Assembly: GCA_028280345.1 (NCBI GenBank)
Contig: JANQLY010000014.1
Span: 149,222-213,221 of the forward strand
Source: Pseudomonadales bacterium
Lineage (GTDB): Bacteria > Pseudomonadota > Gammaproteobacteria > Pseudomonadales > UBA7239
Reading direction: 5' to 3'
DNA length: 64,000 nt
Position 1 is the first letter of the stretch, and every line of letters starts with the position of its first letter. The notes under the pieces were generated by a model. That model saw nothing but the letters and a program-made list of their open reading frames with translations, did not search any database and had not been told where the DNA came from. Shown piece by piece: positions 1 to 8,686 of this stretch. A program made the position numbers and the translations under genes.

Positions 1-587
1 AACGCATAATTGGCACTGGTTTCAGCCATTTTTGCGATATAGGGTGTGTAATCATCCCAGGCTTGTGTGCTCGCCGCTTGCAGGGTTTTACCGCTGTTAA
101 CACCCTGAGTGACAATTTTCTTTTGCGCACTGTATAGCCCGGTAGCCATCAATCCGGCCAATTCTGCAGTCTGGGCAGCAAATTGCTGATAAAACAACAC
201 ATCCTCAAGGTCCTGCTTGCCCTTGCGGATTGCGCTAATCGTTCCGTCATGGTTATCAGCATAGCGCTGCCACTGCTCTGTTGCTATCAGAGACAGGCGT
301 ATCGACGCCTGAGCCGTTGCATCAACTTCAGTCATAACCTGAGCCAGCTGCTTGAGGTCCTCACAATCCAGATCAAGGCAGTCCGGATTAGCCTCGACTT
401 TCTCTGTTGCGACTTTCAGCTCACCTTCTAGTCGAGTCACTTCAATCTTCAAGCTATCAAGCAGATACTCAACACCAGTAAGCTCTTCATCCACCTGCTT
501 AAGCCAGGATTCAGAGAGTGTTTCGCTGTGGGCGGGGTTTATCGTTACAAGATACAGCCAGAGCAACAAATAAAAACATTTTTTCAT
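1..587 (-). CDS. Secreted coiled-coil protein, 3' end beyond window
   Basis: The reverse strand is open from an ATG at 587 to the window edge without a stop, about 195 codons. A strong ribosome site (GAAGGA) lies 7 bases before the ATG. The N-terminus is a short Sec signal peptide (MKKCFYLLLWLYLVTINPAHS) with cleavage likely after AHS. The mature part is acidic and helical, with heptad-like stretches (SLKIEVTRLEGELKVATEKV) and a CLDLDCED pair of cysteines around residues 60-66. I do not recognise the family; a periplasmic helical protein fits. The stop codon and C-terminus are missing, so length and function stay open. It is divergent from the protease gene at 721. Confidence 0.7.
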   Translation of the reverse strand, partial: MKKCFYLLLWLYLVTINPAHSETLSESWLKQVDEELTGVEYLLDSLKIEVTRLEGELKVATEKVEANPDCLDLDCEDLKQLAQVMTEVDATAQASIRLSLIATEQWQRYADNHDGTISAIRKGKQDLEDVLFYQQFAAQTAELAGLMATGLYSAQKKIVTQGVNSGKTLQAASTQAWDDYTPYIAKMAETSANYA

Positions 588-720
588 GATCTATTCCTTC
601 ATAGTCCGGCGTTATTGCATACCAGCAGATGTCATAAAGGCAGGGCAACCAAAATCCTCTATTGCCCGGCACGGCTATTTTCGGTATTTTGGCAGCTAAC
701 TGCAATCCCGAACTGTAATC

Positions 721-1365
721 ATGCTGGTTTTATTAACGCAGGGATATTTTGCCCTGTTCCTCCTTATTATTATCTCAATTGTTATTTCGCTGACCTTTCA
801 CGAGTACGGCCATGCTATTACCGCGAAATACTTTGGCGATAACACCGCCCAGCAGGCGGGGCGTCTAACACTAAACCCCATAGCCCATATCGATCCACTC
901 GGCCTGCTTATGGTGGTATTGATTGGTTTCGGCTTTGCCAAACCGGTGCCGGTTAATCCACGCAATTACAACTCATTCTGGGCAGATTTTTTTGTCTCGG
1001 CAGCCGGCCCCGGCATGAACCTGCTACTCGCGGTTGTCGCAATCAATTTCTACTACTTCGGCCTACATATGGGCTGGGGGTTTATAGCTACCGAGGCCGC
1101 AGAACTCTTTTTTGTTTATTTTGCTCTCATCAACATGCTATTGATGATTTTCAATCTATTGCCGATTGGCCCGCTTGACGGCCACTATATCCTGCCTTAT
1201 TTTCTGCCGCGCAAGGCAGCGCAAAACTACCGCCACTACAACGCGCTATACGGCCATTATTTTTTACTTGCACTGGTGGTACTCAGTCTTGCCGGCGTAC
1301 CAATTTTTCAACATATCTGGTCGCTCGGTGAATTTTTGCTTGGCTTTGTGATTTTCCTTAAGTGA
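721..1365 (+). CDS. Site-2 protease family (peptidase M50) membrane protein
   Basis: A 214-residue multi-helix membrane protein. It carries the zinc-protease motif HEYGH (H27, E28, H31) inside the first hydrophobic block and a downstream GPLDGHYI motif with D153, the usual third metal ligand of the family. This matches the compact M50B group (rhomboid-like size, no PDZ domain) rather than RseP, which is over 400 residues and carries PDZ domains. Members cut substrates within the membrane; the substrate here is unknown. The start is the only sensible ATG and no strong ribosome site is seen. The gene stands alone, convergent with lrgB only 19 bases away. Family assignment is firm, role is not. 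Confidence 0.88.
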   Translation: MLVLLTQGYFALFLLIIISIVISLTFHEYGHAITAKYFGDNTAQQAGRLTLNPIAHIDPLGLLMVVLIGFGFAKPVPVNPRNYNSFWADFFVSAAGPGMNLLLAVVAINFYYFGLHMGWGFIATEAAELFFVYFALINMLLMIFNLLPIGPLDGHYILPYFLPRKAAQNYRHYNALYGHYFLLALVVLSLAGVPIFQHIWSLGEFLLGFVIFLK

Positions 1366-1384
1366 GGTTTACCAGCGAGTTTTT

Positions 1385-2086
1385 CTAGCTAAACCACCAT
1401 AATACGACCAGTGGCAAAACACTGGCAACAAACAAACCGGTTAAACCCAACGCAAGACTCGCAAACGCGCCGCATAGAGGGCCTTCTTCAAAAGCTTTTG
1501 CCGTACCTACACCATGGGAGGTTAGTCCGAGGGTAAAACCACGGATACGCATATCATCAATACCAAACCACTTAAAGATCAGTGGCGCCGACAAGGCCCC
1601 CACCACACCCACAATGATCACAATGCCTGCAGCGAGCGTTATATAGCCGCCTGTCACTTCCACAATATCCATAGCTATTGGTGAAGTGACAGTTTTCGGC
1701 GCAAGACTTTTTAACACCAGCTCATCAAAGCCCAGTATATAGCCAAGCGCAACAGCACTGAGCGTCGCAAACAAACTCGCAATTATCATGACAAACAGTA
1801 TCGAACGAAGCATCGGACGAATATGATGCCAGTGCTGCTGCAGCGGTACCGCCAATGCCACCACCGCAGGGCCAAGCAACCAGCTCAACCACGTTGTCGA
1901 TTCAGCATAACGGGCATAGTCCTGATCACTGTACTCGAGCAAAACCGCCAACGGCACGCTGGCAATAATCAACGGATGCATCAGAGTGAAGTGTCGGCTT
2001 TTGTGGTACAGCACAAGGCTCGCAGTGTAAGCCAGCAAAGTTAAACCGCTCCAGAAAAGTGGCATAGTGAACAATTCAACCATCAT
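1385..2086 (-). CDS. lrgB: LrgB/CidB family membrane protein
   Basis: About 233 residues, nearly all hydrophobic, with the family's signature features: an N-terminal pair of helices followed by GLTSHGVGTAKAFEEGP near the C-terminus, a near-invariant LrgB stretch. LrgB works with LrgA in what was described as a holin/antiholin-like pair and is now linked to export or uptake of pyruvate and similar organic acids and to murein hydrolase activity. The start overlaps the end of lrgA by 11 bases (GTG at 2089 and ATGs at 2086 and 2083 are all possible), so translation is probably coupled. The gene is last in a run with lrgA and two small lipoproteins. Confidence 0.9.
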   Translation of the reverse strand: MMVELFTMPLFWSGLTLLAYTASLVLYHKSRHFTLMHPLIIASVPLAVLLEYSDQDYARYAESTTWLSWLLGPAVVALAVPLQQHWHHIRPMLRSILFVMIIASLFATLSAVALGYILGFDELVLKSLAPKTVTSPIAMDIVEVTGGYITLAAGIVIIVGVVGALSAPLIFKWFGIDDMRIRGFTLGLTSHGVGTAKAFEEGPLCGAFASLALGLTGLFVASVLPLVVLWWFS

Positions 2087-2453
2087 CACCAGCCAGATAC
2101 TTTTTTAAGAGTAGCGCTGTCACAGCAATAGCCGCCCAGGTGCTGACTACAATTACAAGCATCAATTTGACAGGCGACACCGCAAAATCAGAAAACTGTA
2201 ATAACATGCCAACAATAGCCGGCAAAAATAATAACCCCAGATGGCGAATCAACAGTTCACTGGCCGACCTGAAGAGTTCAAGCCACTTTGGCTGTAGTGT
2301 TGGCCGTAGTGATAGCAACAAAAATAACAGCGCCATGCCGGCAACCGACCCCGGTATAGGCAAACCGCTCCAGCGAATCAGTCTATCACTGACCAACCAG
2401 ACAGCAACTAACAGAACCAGTCCCCCTGCCGAGGTCAATATATGGCGCATCAT
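2076..2453 (-). CDS. lrgA: LrgA/CidA family membrane protein
   Basis: A 125-residue protein of four hydrophobic helices with the CidA/LrgA motif IPGSVAGMALLFLLL near residues 34-48 and an FLPAIVGML segment. The length is normal for the family. It is the partner of LrgB and overlaps it, the standard arrangement. It lies 42 bases downstream of a small lipoprotein gene on the same strand, so the two lipoproteins and LrgAB may form one transcript. No LytR- or LysR-type regulator gene adjoins, unlike in many lrg/cid loci. Confidence 0.9.
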   Translation of the reverse strand: MMRHILTSAGGLVLLVAVWLVSDRLIRWSGLPIPGSVAGMALLFLLLSLRPTLQPKWLELFRSASELLIRHLGLLFLPAIVGMLLQFSDFAVSPVKLMLVIVVSTWAAIAVTALLLKKYLAGDDG

Positions 2454-2495
2454 TACATTAACCCTGGAGATTTATTTTCTTCAGACCTGCAAACA

Positions 2496-2870
2496 CTAGT
2501 CCATGCGCTCCATATCATCGCCTTCCGCACTGGCATCCTCAGAAACCTCTTCTTCGGTCTCCAACATATCAGCTTCAAGGCGCTCAAGCGCTGGCCCATC
2601 AGAATAACCCTGTGATTGCTCTCGCGCCGCTGCCGGGCGCTGTTGTAGCTGGCTTGCACTACTGCCTGCCGGCTCAGTTGCTTTTAGCGTCTCGGTTTGC
2701 TCTACCTGTTCCTGTTGTTCTTCAGACAGCTCAACCGGTGCCGTTTGTGATGTTTGCTCCGAATGTTCAAGTTCAGGAGATTCCGATTCAGAAGAACAGG
2801 CGACAAGCCCCAAACATACGAGCAAACCCAGTAGAAACTGCCGTGACTTTTTAGCGACTATTTTCATCAT
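2496..2870 (-). CDS. Small acidic lipoprotein with DDMERMD tail
   Basis: A 124-residue protein with a basic start, a hydrophobic core and the lipobox LVAC (Cys at about residue 25), followed by a long, acidic, Glu/Ser/Gln-rich region without a recognisable fold and ending in GDDMERMD. It is probably lipidated and, with Ser after the Cys, sorted to the outer membrane. Its ATG overlaps the stop of the gene before it in the form TAATG, a sign of translational coupling. The neighbour ends in the same heptapeptide, so the two are probably diverged duplicates in which only the membrane anchor and tail were kept. Function unknown. Confidence 0.8.
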   Translation of the reverse strand: MMKIVAKKSRQFLLGLLVCLGLVACSSESESPELEHSEQTSQTAPVELSEEQQEQVEQTETLKATEPAGSSASQLQQRPAAAREQSQGYSDGPALERLEADMLETEEEVSEDASAEGDDMERMD

Positions 2871-3118
2871 TAATCCATTCGCTCCATATCATCTTCACCA
2901 CTGGATGATTTACCTTCTGCATCGCTACCACCTGCACCACCTGAAGCTCCCTCGGCAGCTTCATCTGCCGTAGCATCTATCGGTTCGCTTGCAGTTTCTT
3001 TCAATATCACCCTGTCAGAAGAATGATCCGGCGCCTCCGACGTCGTTGCACAGCCTACAACAACAGCGAGAACCAGAGCTGCCAACGCACCAACTATCAA
3101 ATACTTAACCTTGTTCAT
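2870..3118 (-). CDS. Small lipoprotein with DDMERMD tail (paralogue)
   Basis: An 82-residue protein: hydrophobic signal segment ending VVVGC (lipobox, Cys at about 23), then a low-complexity Ala/Ser/Gly/Glu region and the same final residues EDDMERMD as the following gene. It is first in the run of two lipoproteins, lrgA and lrgB. The middle contains a Gly-Gly-Ala-Gly-Gly stretch that is probably disordered. I do not recognise the family. A conserved, charged C-terminal tail on two otherwise dissimilar lipoproteins suggests that the tail is the functional part, for instance a binding peptide; that is inference. Confidence 0.75.
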   Translation of the reverse strand: MNKVKYLIVGALAALVLAVVVGCATTSEAPDHSSDRVILKETASEPIDATADEAAEGASGGAGGSDAEGKSSSGEDDMERMD

Positions 3119-3195
3119 TTATTTGCCACTTACTTATCGCTTACCCGCTCTTATTACTTGGCCAGCTTATCAGATACTCTTTTCTGCGCAAAAGT

Positions 3196-4083
3196 TCACC
3201 CACATAATCGCTCAATACCCTCAGCGGTCAATACCTCTTCAATGGCCCAGGTAAAGTTATCACTGTCGGCAACGGCATTGTGATTCAACGGTTCGTAATG
3301 CAAATCGCGAAAACCGTCATAGGCTTTAACAAGAGCACGAAAAAACCATTCCACCTGCTCACGATCCTGTAGCATCGAACCAAAACGCAAACCATTGCGT
3401 GCAATTAACCATTGAAATGGCTCTAGTTCCAGCATCTGCTGGCTGCGCTGTAAGAAATCCGATTCCATAACATACGCAAGTATCGTCTTGTCCCCTGCCC
3501 GTTTATCCTCGTGCACCGCATTGAGATAGCAGGCAAGAATATTCTGGCGCAACTTGTACAAAATAAACTGACCCACCGGCTCTGTCGCTTGCACATTATA
3601 GGCCTCTATCATGCCGAGTGACTGCTCATAGCGTTCAATCGCCCATTGCTGATTACTTGCCAACTCCTCGCGTTTGCCAGAATTGCGCGCCGGGGCAATG
3701 CGGTCAAACGCAATATTACCGAGCAGCCAGTACAAACGCGCCTGCTGCAGTTCACTACCTTCTGATAACGATAGTAAAAAATATTCCAGATCCGCAATAT
3801 CCTGATCGCGGGTTGTGTTCTTGCGATTGCGCGCAATGCGATTATAGAGCTGCATCAGCCGTTCCACAGGCTCCGGAAACGGGTTTGGAAAACGCTGCTC
3901 GTGAATAATGTCAATGATGTGGGTTATATGATGGGTTGCCTTGCGGTGCGGGTAACGGTAATGAGCCTTGAGGGTTTTCTCCTCCATACCCCCGGGAAAC
4001 TCTCGTTCAATCGCCGATAGAAACTCATCCCAGGTCCAGCCACTGGCCTTGATGCGATGGATTTTGTTCCACACTGAACTCAT
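3196..4083 (-). CDS. Conserved-looking cytoplasmic protein, helical, unknown function
   Basis: A 295-residue protein without signal peptide or membrane segment. Residues 1-50 (around GWTWDEFLSAIEREFPGG) look like a small helical, possibly DNA-binding, module with a basic end (YPHRKATHH). The rest is a chain of amphipathic helices of a TPR-like kind, with aromatic and Leu spacing typical of helical repeats. I cannot name a family. It is 77 bases upstream of the lipoprotein-lrgAB run on the same strand, so it may head the same transcript. The divergent neighbour is the von Willebrand A lipoprotein at 4254. Confidence 0.7.
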   Translation of the reverse strand: MSSVWNKIHRIKASGWTWDEFLSAIEREFPGGMEEKTLKAHYRYPHRKATHHITHIIDIIHEQRFPNPFPEPVERLMQLYNRIARNRKNTTRDQDIADLEYFLLSLSEGSELQQARLYWLLGNIAFDRIAPARNSGKREELASNQQWAIERYEQSLGMIEAYNVQATEPVGQFILYKLRQNILACYLNAVHEDKRAGDKTILAYVMESDFLQRSQQMLELEPFQWLIARNGLRFGSMLQDREQVEWFFRALVKAYDGFRDLHYEPLNHNAVADSDNFTWAIEEVLTAEGIERLCG

Positions 4084-4253
4084 GTCACGAATAACCCGCT
4101 CTGGCCGTTATGCCAATTAGCTATCACATTATTTTCCTGCTGAGAAGACCATTTTAGGGCTTATCTGACCTGCTTGCCAAACCTCTGCAATACCTACACT
4201 GGCGCCATGCAGTAAAGATTTGTCATTAACGTTTAATTTTCAAGGAGATAGTT

Positions 4254-5999
4254 ATGAACCTTCACATCCGCACCCACACCACTACTCGTACCACGCCAAA
4301 AGCCCTGCTGTTGGGCCTCTCCCTGACCACCGGGCTGATGCTCTATGGCTGCAACAACACCGAACCGGGTGGCAGCACATCTGCAACGAGTCATCCAGCA
4401 TCCAGTCAACCAACCTCAGCTCCAGCCCGTACCGAAGCCAGTCAGGCTGCCAAGTTATCCGCTTCGCCCCAGCTTACCCGTGAATATATGGCTACGGATG
4501 CACTCGCCGGGCCTGTCGTTATGATGGAATCGGAAGAAATGGGCTATGGCGTTGTTTTGCCGATCCAGCCAGGTGCCGGTGAAAACTACCAAACCATTGC
4601 AACCAATCCGTTCAAACAGGTCAGCGACCAACCGGTAAGCACCTTCAGTGTCGATGTGGACAGCGCATCCTATGCCAATGTGCGCCGCTTTCTCAACCAC
4701 GGCTCACTACCACCCCAGGATGCGGTGCGCGTTGAAGAAATGGTGAACTATTTCAGCTACAACTACAGCGCACCAGAAACTGTTGAAACCCCGTTTCTCG
4801 TACATCATGAGCTTGCCCCAAGCCCATGGCACGATGGCCGCCACCTGATGAAAATCGGCATTAAGGGTTATGAAGTACCAAACAATACCGACATAGCCAG
4901 CAACCTGGTATTTTTGATTGATGTGTCTGGCTCCATGAGATCCGATGACAAAATTGGTCTGCTCAAGCGTTCGCTGAAACTGCTGGTTAAGCAGATGGAT
5001 GAAAATGACCAGATCGCAATTGCTGTATACGCAGGTGCCGCAGGTCTGGTACTCGAATCAACACCGGGAGATGAAAAATCGAAAATTATACGCGCCATCG
5101 ACAATCTGCAAGCCGGTGGCTCCACCAACGGCGCGGCGGGCATTGAACTGGCCTATAACGTTGCGGCAGATAATTTTATTGAGGATGGTATTAACCGTGT
5201 CATTCTCGCCACCGACGGTGACTTTAATGTAGGTCTGAGCGGTACTGACGAGCTGAAACGCTATATCGAACGCAAGCGCAAAACCGATATTTCCCTGAGT
5301 GTGCTTGGTTTCGGCACAGGCAACTACAACGACCATCTGATGGAAGAACTGTCGAACCACGGCAATGGTAACGCCGCTTATATCGACAGCCTCAAGGAAG
5401 CACACAAGGTATTGGTGGAAGAGATGAACTCCACTCTGCTAACGATCGCCAAAGACGTCAAAATCCAGATCGAGTTTAATCCCTCCCAGGTGGCGTCCTA
5501 CCGCTTGATCGGCTATGAGAATCGCCTGTTAAATCGCGAAGACTTTAACAACGACAAAATCGATGCCGGCGACATCGGTGCCGGACATACCGTAACTGCA
5601 CTTTACGAGCTTGTACTGAATGATTCAGATAACCCGGTTGTTGATCCACTGCGTTATCAGAGCAATGTCAGCAACGGGGAAACCAGCAGCAATGCCAGTA
5701 GCGAACTCGCTACACTGAAGCTGCGCTACAAGTTGCCTGATGAAGACCACAGCAACAAGCTTGTATTTCATGTCAACAAGTCCGACATTCAGCGCAGTCT
5801 GGCAAAAAGCTCGGTGGATTTCCGCTTTGCCACCGCAGTGGCCGGCTTTGGACAACTGCTGCGCAACGGTGAACACCTGAATACCACCCACTACGATGAC
5901 ATTCTCGACCTCGCCAAAGGTGCCAGAGGCCAGGATCCCTACGGCTACCGCGGTGAGTTTATCCAGCTTGTTGAACTCGCCAGCGCACTCGATCAATAA
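4254..5999 (+). CDS. YfbK-type von Willebrand factor A lipoprotein
   Basis: A 581-residue protein with a long basic start, hydrophobic core and lipobox MLYGC (C33). Domains in order: a Ser/Ala-rich linker; a conserved N-terminal vWA-associated domain (TFSVDVDSASYANVRRFL, EEMVNYF); the vWA domain with the MIDAS motif DVSGS around residue 222 and a downstream TDGDFNVG; and a C-terminal DUF3520-like domain ending LDLAKGARGQDPYGYRGEFI. This order is that of Escherichia coli YfbK. The vWA domain binds a divalent metal and protein partners; the role of the family is unsettled. The start has an excellent ribosome site (AAGGAGATAGTT-ATG). The gene is monocistronic and followed by a clear terminator. 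Confidence 0.9.
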   Translation: MNLHIRTHTTTRTTPKALLLGLSLTTGLMLYGCNNTEPGGSTSATSHPASSQPTSAPARTEASQAAKLSASPQLTREYMATDALAGPVVMMESEEMGYGVVLPIQPGAGENYQTIATNPFKQVSDQPVSTFSVDVDSASYANVRRFLNHGSLPPQDAVRVEEMVNYFSYNYSAPETVETPFLVHHELAPSPWHDGRHLMKIGIKGYEVPNNTDIASNLVFLIDVSGSMRSDDKIGLLKRSLKLLVKQMDENDQIAIAVYAGAAGLVLESTPGDEKSKIIRAIDNLQAGGSTNGAAGIELAYNVAADNFIEDGINRVILATDGDFNVGLSGTDELKRYIERKRKTDISLSVLGFGTGNYNDHLMEELSNHGNGNAAYIDSLKEAHKVLVEEMNSTLLTIAKDVKIQIEFNPSQVASYRLIGYENRLLNREDFNNDKIDAGDIGAGHTVTALYELVLNDSDNPVVDPLRYQSNVSNGETSSNASSELATLKLRYKLPDEDHSNKLVFHVNKSDIQRSLAKSSVDFRFATAVAGFGQLLRNGEHLNTTHYDDILDLAKGARGQDPYGYRGEFIQLVELASALDQ

Positions 6000-6045
6000 A
6001 GCTGCCTGCGCAACCGGCCCAGCCCTCCCGGTTGCTGCACCATCA

Positions 6046-6079
6046 GCCCCCGCCAGCTTATCTCGGCGGGGGCCTTTTT
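6046..6079 (+). terminator. Rho-independent terminator after the vWA lipoprotein
   Basis: A 9-base-pair GC stem (GCCCCCGCC at 6046-6054 with GGCGGGGGC at 6065-6073), a 10-base loop and a run of five T. It lies 46 bases past the stop of the vWA gene. A second weaker hairpin (CAACCGG / CCGGTTG, 6011-6034) precedes it. Confidence 0.9.
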
Positions 6080-6247
6080 ATTGATATCTTTTAGTTGATG
6101 ACCACGGTCAATAAAAGCCCTGAAAGACCGCTATTTCAGGGTTTTCTGCAACATACAGGCAAATAATTGCAACACGTATTCCTGCTCATTACCGCTATAC
6201 TTACAGGATCGCACAGATATTCAAATGTATTTGCAGAGGGCAAGGGT

Positions 6248-8626
6248 ATGAAGATTCTCAGATGGGCTGCGTTTGCGGTATTGGCACTGACAACTACCTC
6301 ACTCCAGGCCACAATCGGACCAATGAACTATCAGGGGCGCCTGCTCGATAACCAGGGTGTTCCGGTAACCGGTAGTTACAACTTCCAGGTGCGCGTCTGG
6401 GATGCATTTACCAATGGCACCTTGAAATACCAGGAGGATCACAACGGCGTCAGTGTTAACGACGGCGTGTACTCGTTCCTTGTCGGCACCCAGACCCAGA
6501 CCGGTGGTGATAGCAGCTGGGATATCAACCTGTGGAATATCAGCGAGATCTACCTCGAAATCGTTGTCGCAGGCGAAACACTGAGCCCACGCCATCGCAT
6601 TGCCGCCGCACCCTATGCCTACCAGGCTAACCTTGCGCTCACCACCAACAATGCACTCGCCCTTGGTGGCCGCACCGCATCATCCTACGACGAAATTGTT
6701 ATTGCAGTGTGTGAAGGTGATAGCGGTATGTGGCTGCCAACGGCTGATCGTTGTGCAGGTGGAGCGGTAGACTTTAGCGGCGAAAGCGCTGCATCGATTG
6801 AGCCCGGTGTTACCGACTACAACAACCTTGTATTTACCAATGCCGACTTTACCAATGCAGATTTCAGCGGCATTAACTTTTCTGGCTCGACATTTAACAA
6901 TACCGATATCAGTAATGCCAATTTCAGCAACACCGGTTTTACCAGCTCGGTGTGGGACGGTGTTACCTTTTCCACCGCGCCCAACCTCAGCAACACTAAT
7001 ATGAAGTTTGCGATTATCAGAAATATGGATATGAGTGGTATTGCACTATCCACCGCTTCACTCGCCGGTTCGTCGATCGCGCAACTCACTGGCTGCCCTG
7101 CCAGCTTGCCACTAAACTGGTCCTGCATATCCTATGATTTTGAAGGCAATACACGCTACGCGCTGGTGGGCCCTGACGTAGACCTGTCCAAAGACTCTCC
7201 GGCGATCATTTCTAAATTCGGCTCCAGCTATCTCGCCATCGACAGTTTTAGCGGTGTCAATATTAACTATGCGAATTTTGAAGGAGTGTTTATCGGTTCA
7301 TCATTTAATCTCGCCGGCGGCCTGACCGGCCCTGACTTTACCGATGCAGAGTTTCACGATGCGAATTTTTCCAACACCAGTATTTCAAGTGCAGTGTTTG
7401 ATAACAGCATTATCTATTGGACACAATTTGATAACAGCAGTCTGCAACGCACAACGTTCATCGACGCAGAACTCAATAATGTAACTTTTTATCAATCCAG
7501 CTCGCAACTCTACAGCGGCGATGGTATCAACTTCTCGACAGCCAAGCTCAGTAACGTAACATTTGATAGTCTCAACACCGGTAGCGCACCGATAACGGGT
7601 AATTCCAATATGGACTTTACCAACGCGCGACTTGACGATGTGCTGTTCGACACCTCTGACATCTCCGGTTCAGACTTTGCCGGCGCTCGGGTACAGGACA
7701 CCACTTTCCGGGACGTTATCGTAAATAGCACTGTACTATTTGACAGCTCAACCACGGAACTGGATCAGGTTGAGTTTCTTAACGTGAGTGGTAGTGCCAG
7801 TTTTGATTTTGGCAATGCGACACTAACCCAGGTAGATTTTTCCGGTAGCGATTTAAGCAGTGTCGACTTTGCTGGCAGCTCCCTGGATCGCGTAATTTTT
7901 GACGGCGTGACCTTTTCCAATGTTGGCTTTAACAGTGCCTCCGTCACACTAACCGATGTTACTAACTGGAAAAACGTCACGTTTACTTCCGGCGCCGACT
8001 TTACCGGTCAGGATTTATCCTATACCGATTTCACTGGTGCCGATATGGGTTATGCCAGTATGACCTGGACCAATGTTACTGCACAAAATATCAATATGAC
8101 CGACGCCGATGTTACCGCCATCAATTTTGCCAATGCCGACTTGAAAGATATCAATTTCACCAATGCGCGCCTCGAAAGTGCCAACTTTTCATCCACCACT
8201 TCCATGCAAGGCGCCAATATGACCGATGCCGATATGGAAGAAACTACCTTCAGTGGTGCAAACTTGCTCTCGTCTGATTTCAGTAACTCTACGGGCGGTA
8301 TTCGTAACCTGACTAACACAGACTTACGCTTTGCCGTGTTTACCGGCATGGTCGGCAGTGACATCGATTTTACCGGTGCCACTATGCAGCGAAACAACTT
8401 TGAAAACGCCAGCATTACGTATTCCAGCTTTGATAACGTGACTTTTAACTACATACCTGGTTCCGCTGATGTAAACTTTCGCGGTGCAAACCTGACTGGT
8501 ACGACGTTTGTTGGCGCTACGTTAAATGGTGGCTTTGACTGGCAGGATGCTACCTGTCCCGATGGTTACGTGGTTATTGATACCACCGTCGAAGACTGCC
8601 AGGATAACAACCATTTGATTCCGTAA
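6248..8626 (+). CDS. Large secreted pentapeptide-repeat protein
   Basis: A 792-residue protein when started at the ATG at 6248 (MKILRWAAFAVLALTTTSLQA, a clean signal peptide, AAGGG before it). Residues 22-140 form a beta domain of the kind found at the N-terminus of secreted fibre-like and S74-type proteins (NYQGRLLDNQGVPVTGSYNF ... PRHRIAAAPYAYQA). From about residue 195 to the end run dozens of pentapeptide repeats of the form (A/N)(D/N)F(S/T)(N/G), with F or M in the central position; these fold as a right-handed square beta-helix. Imperfect stretches interrupt the repeat, as in large secreted members. Two Cys pairs (near 185/197 and the last 30 residues) may cap it. The partner and role are unknown. 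Confidence 0.85.
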   Translation: MKILRWAAFAVLALTTTSLQATIGPMNYQGRLLDNQGVPVTGSYNFQVRVWDAFTNGTLKYQEDHNGVSVNDGVYSFLVGTQTQTGGDSSWDINLWNISEIYLEIVVAGETLSPRHRIAAAPYAYQANLALTTNNALALGGRTASSYDEIVIAVCEGDSGMWLPTADRCAGGAVDFSGESAASIEPGVTDYNNLVFTNADFTNADFSGINFSGSTFNNTDISNANFSNTGFTSSVWDGVTFSTAPNLSNTNMKFAIIRNMDMSGIALSTASLAGSSIAQLTGCPASLPLNWSCISYDFEGNTRYALVGPDVDLSKDSPAIISKFGSSYLAIDSFSGVNINYANFEGVFIGSSFNLAGGLTGPDFTDAEFHDANFSNTSISSAVFDNSIIYWTQFDNSSLQRTTFIDAELNNVTFYQSSSQLYSGDGINFSTAKLSNVTFDSLNTGSAPITGNSNMDFTNARLDDVLFDTSDISGSDFAGARVQDTTFRDVIVNSTVLFDSSTTELDQVEFLNVSGSASFDFGNATLTQVDFSGSDLSSVDFAGSSLDRVIFDGVTFSNVGFNSASVTLTDVTNWKNVTFTSGADFTGQDLSYTDFTGADMGYASMTWTNVTAQNINMTDADVTAINFANADLKDINFTNARLESANFSSTTSMQGANMTDADMEETTFSGANLLSSDFSNSTGGIRNLTNTDLRFAVFTGMVGSDIDFTGATMQRNNFENASITYSSFDNVTFNYIPGSADVNFRGANLTGTTFVGATLNGGFDWQDATCPDGYVVIDTTVEDCQDNNHLIP

Positions 8627-8642
8627 AACTCTATACAACCAA

Positions 8643-8670
8643 AAAAAACGCCGGCATGCCGGCGTTTTTT
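8643..8670. terminator. Bidirectional terminator, perfect palindrome
   Basis: A 28-base perfect palindrome: six A, then ACGCCGGC-type stem arms meeting at the central GCATGC, then six T. With an A run on one side and a T run on the other, it can end transcripts of both convergent genes (pentapeptide protein and luciferase-like oxidoreductase). Confidence 0.92.
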
Positions 8671-8686
8671 ATATATTATTGCAACA

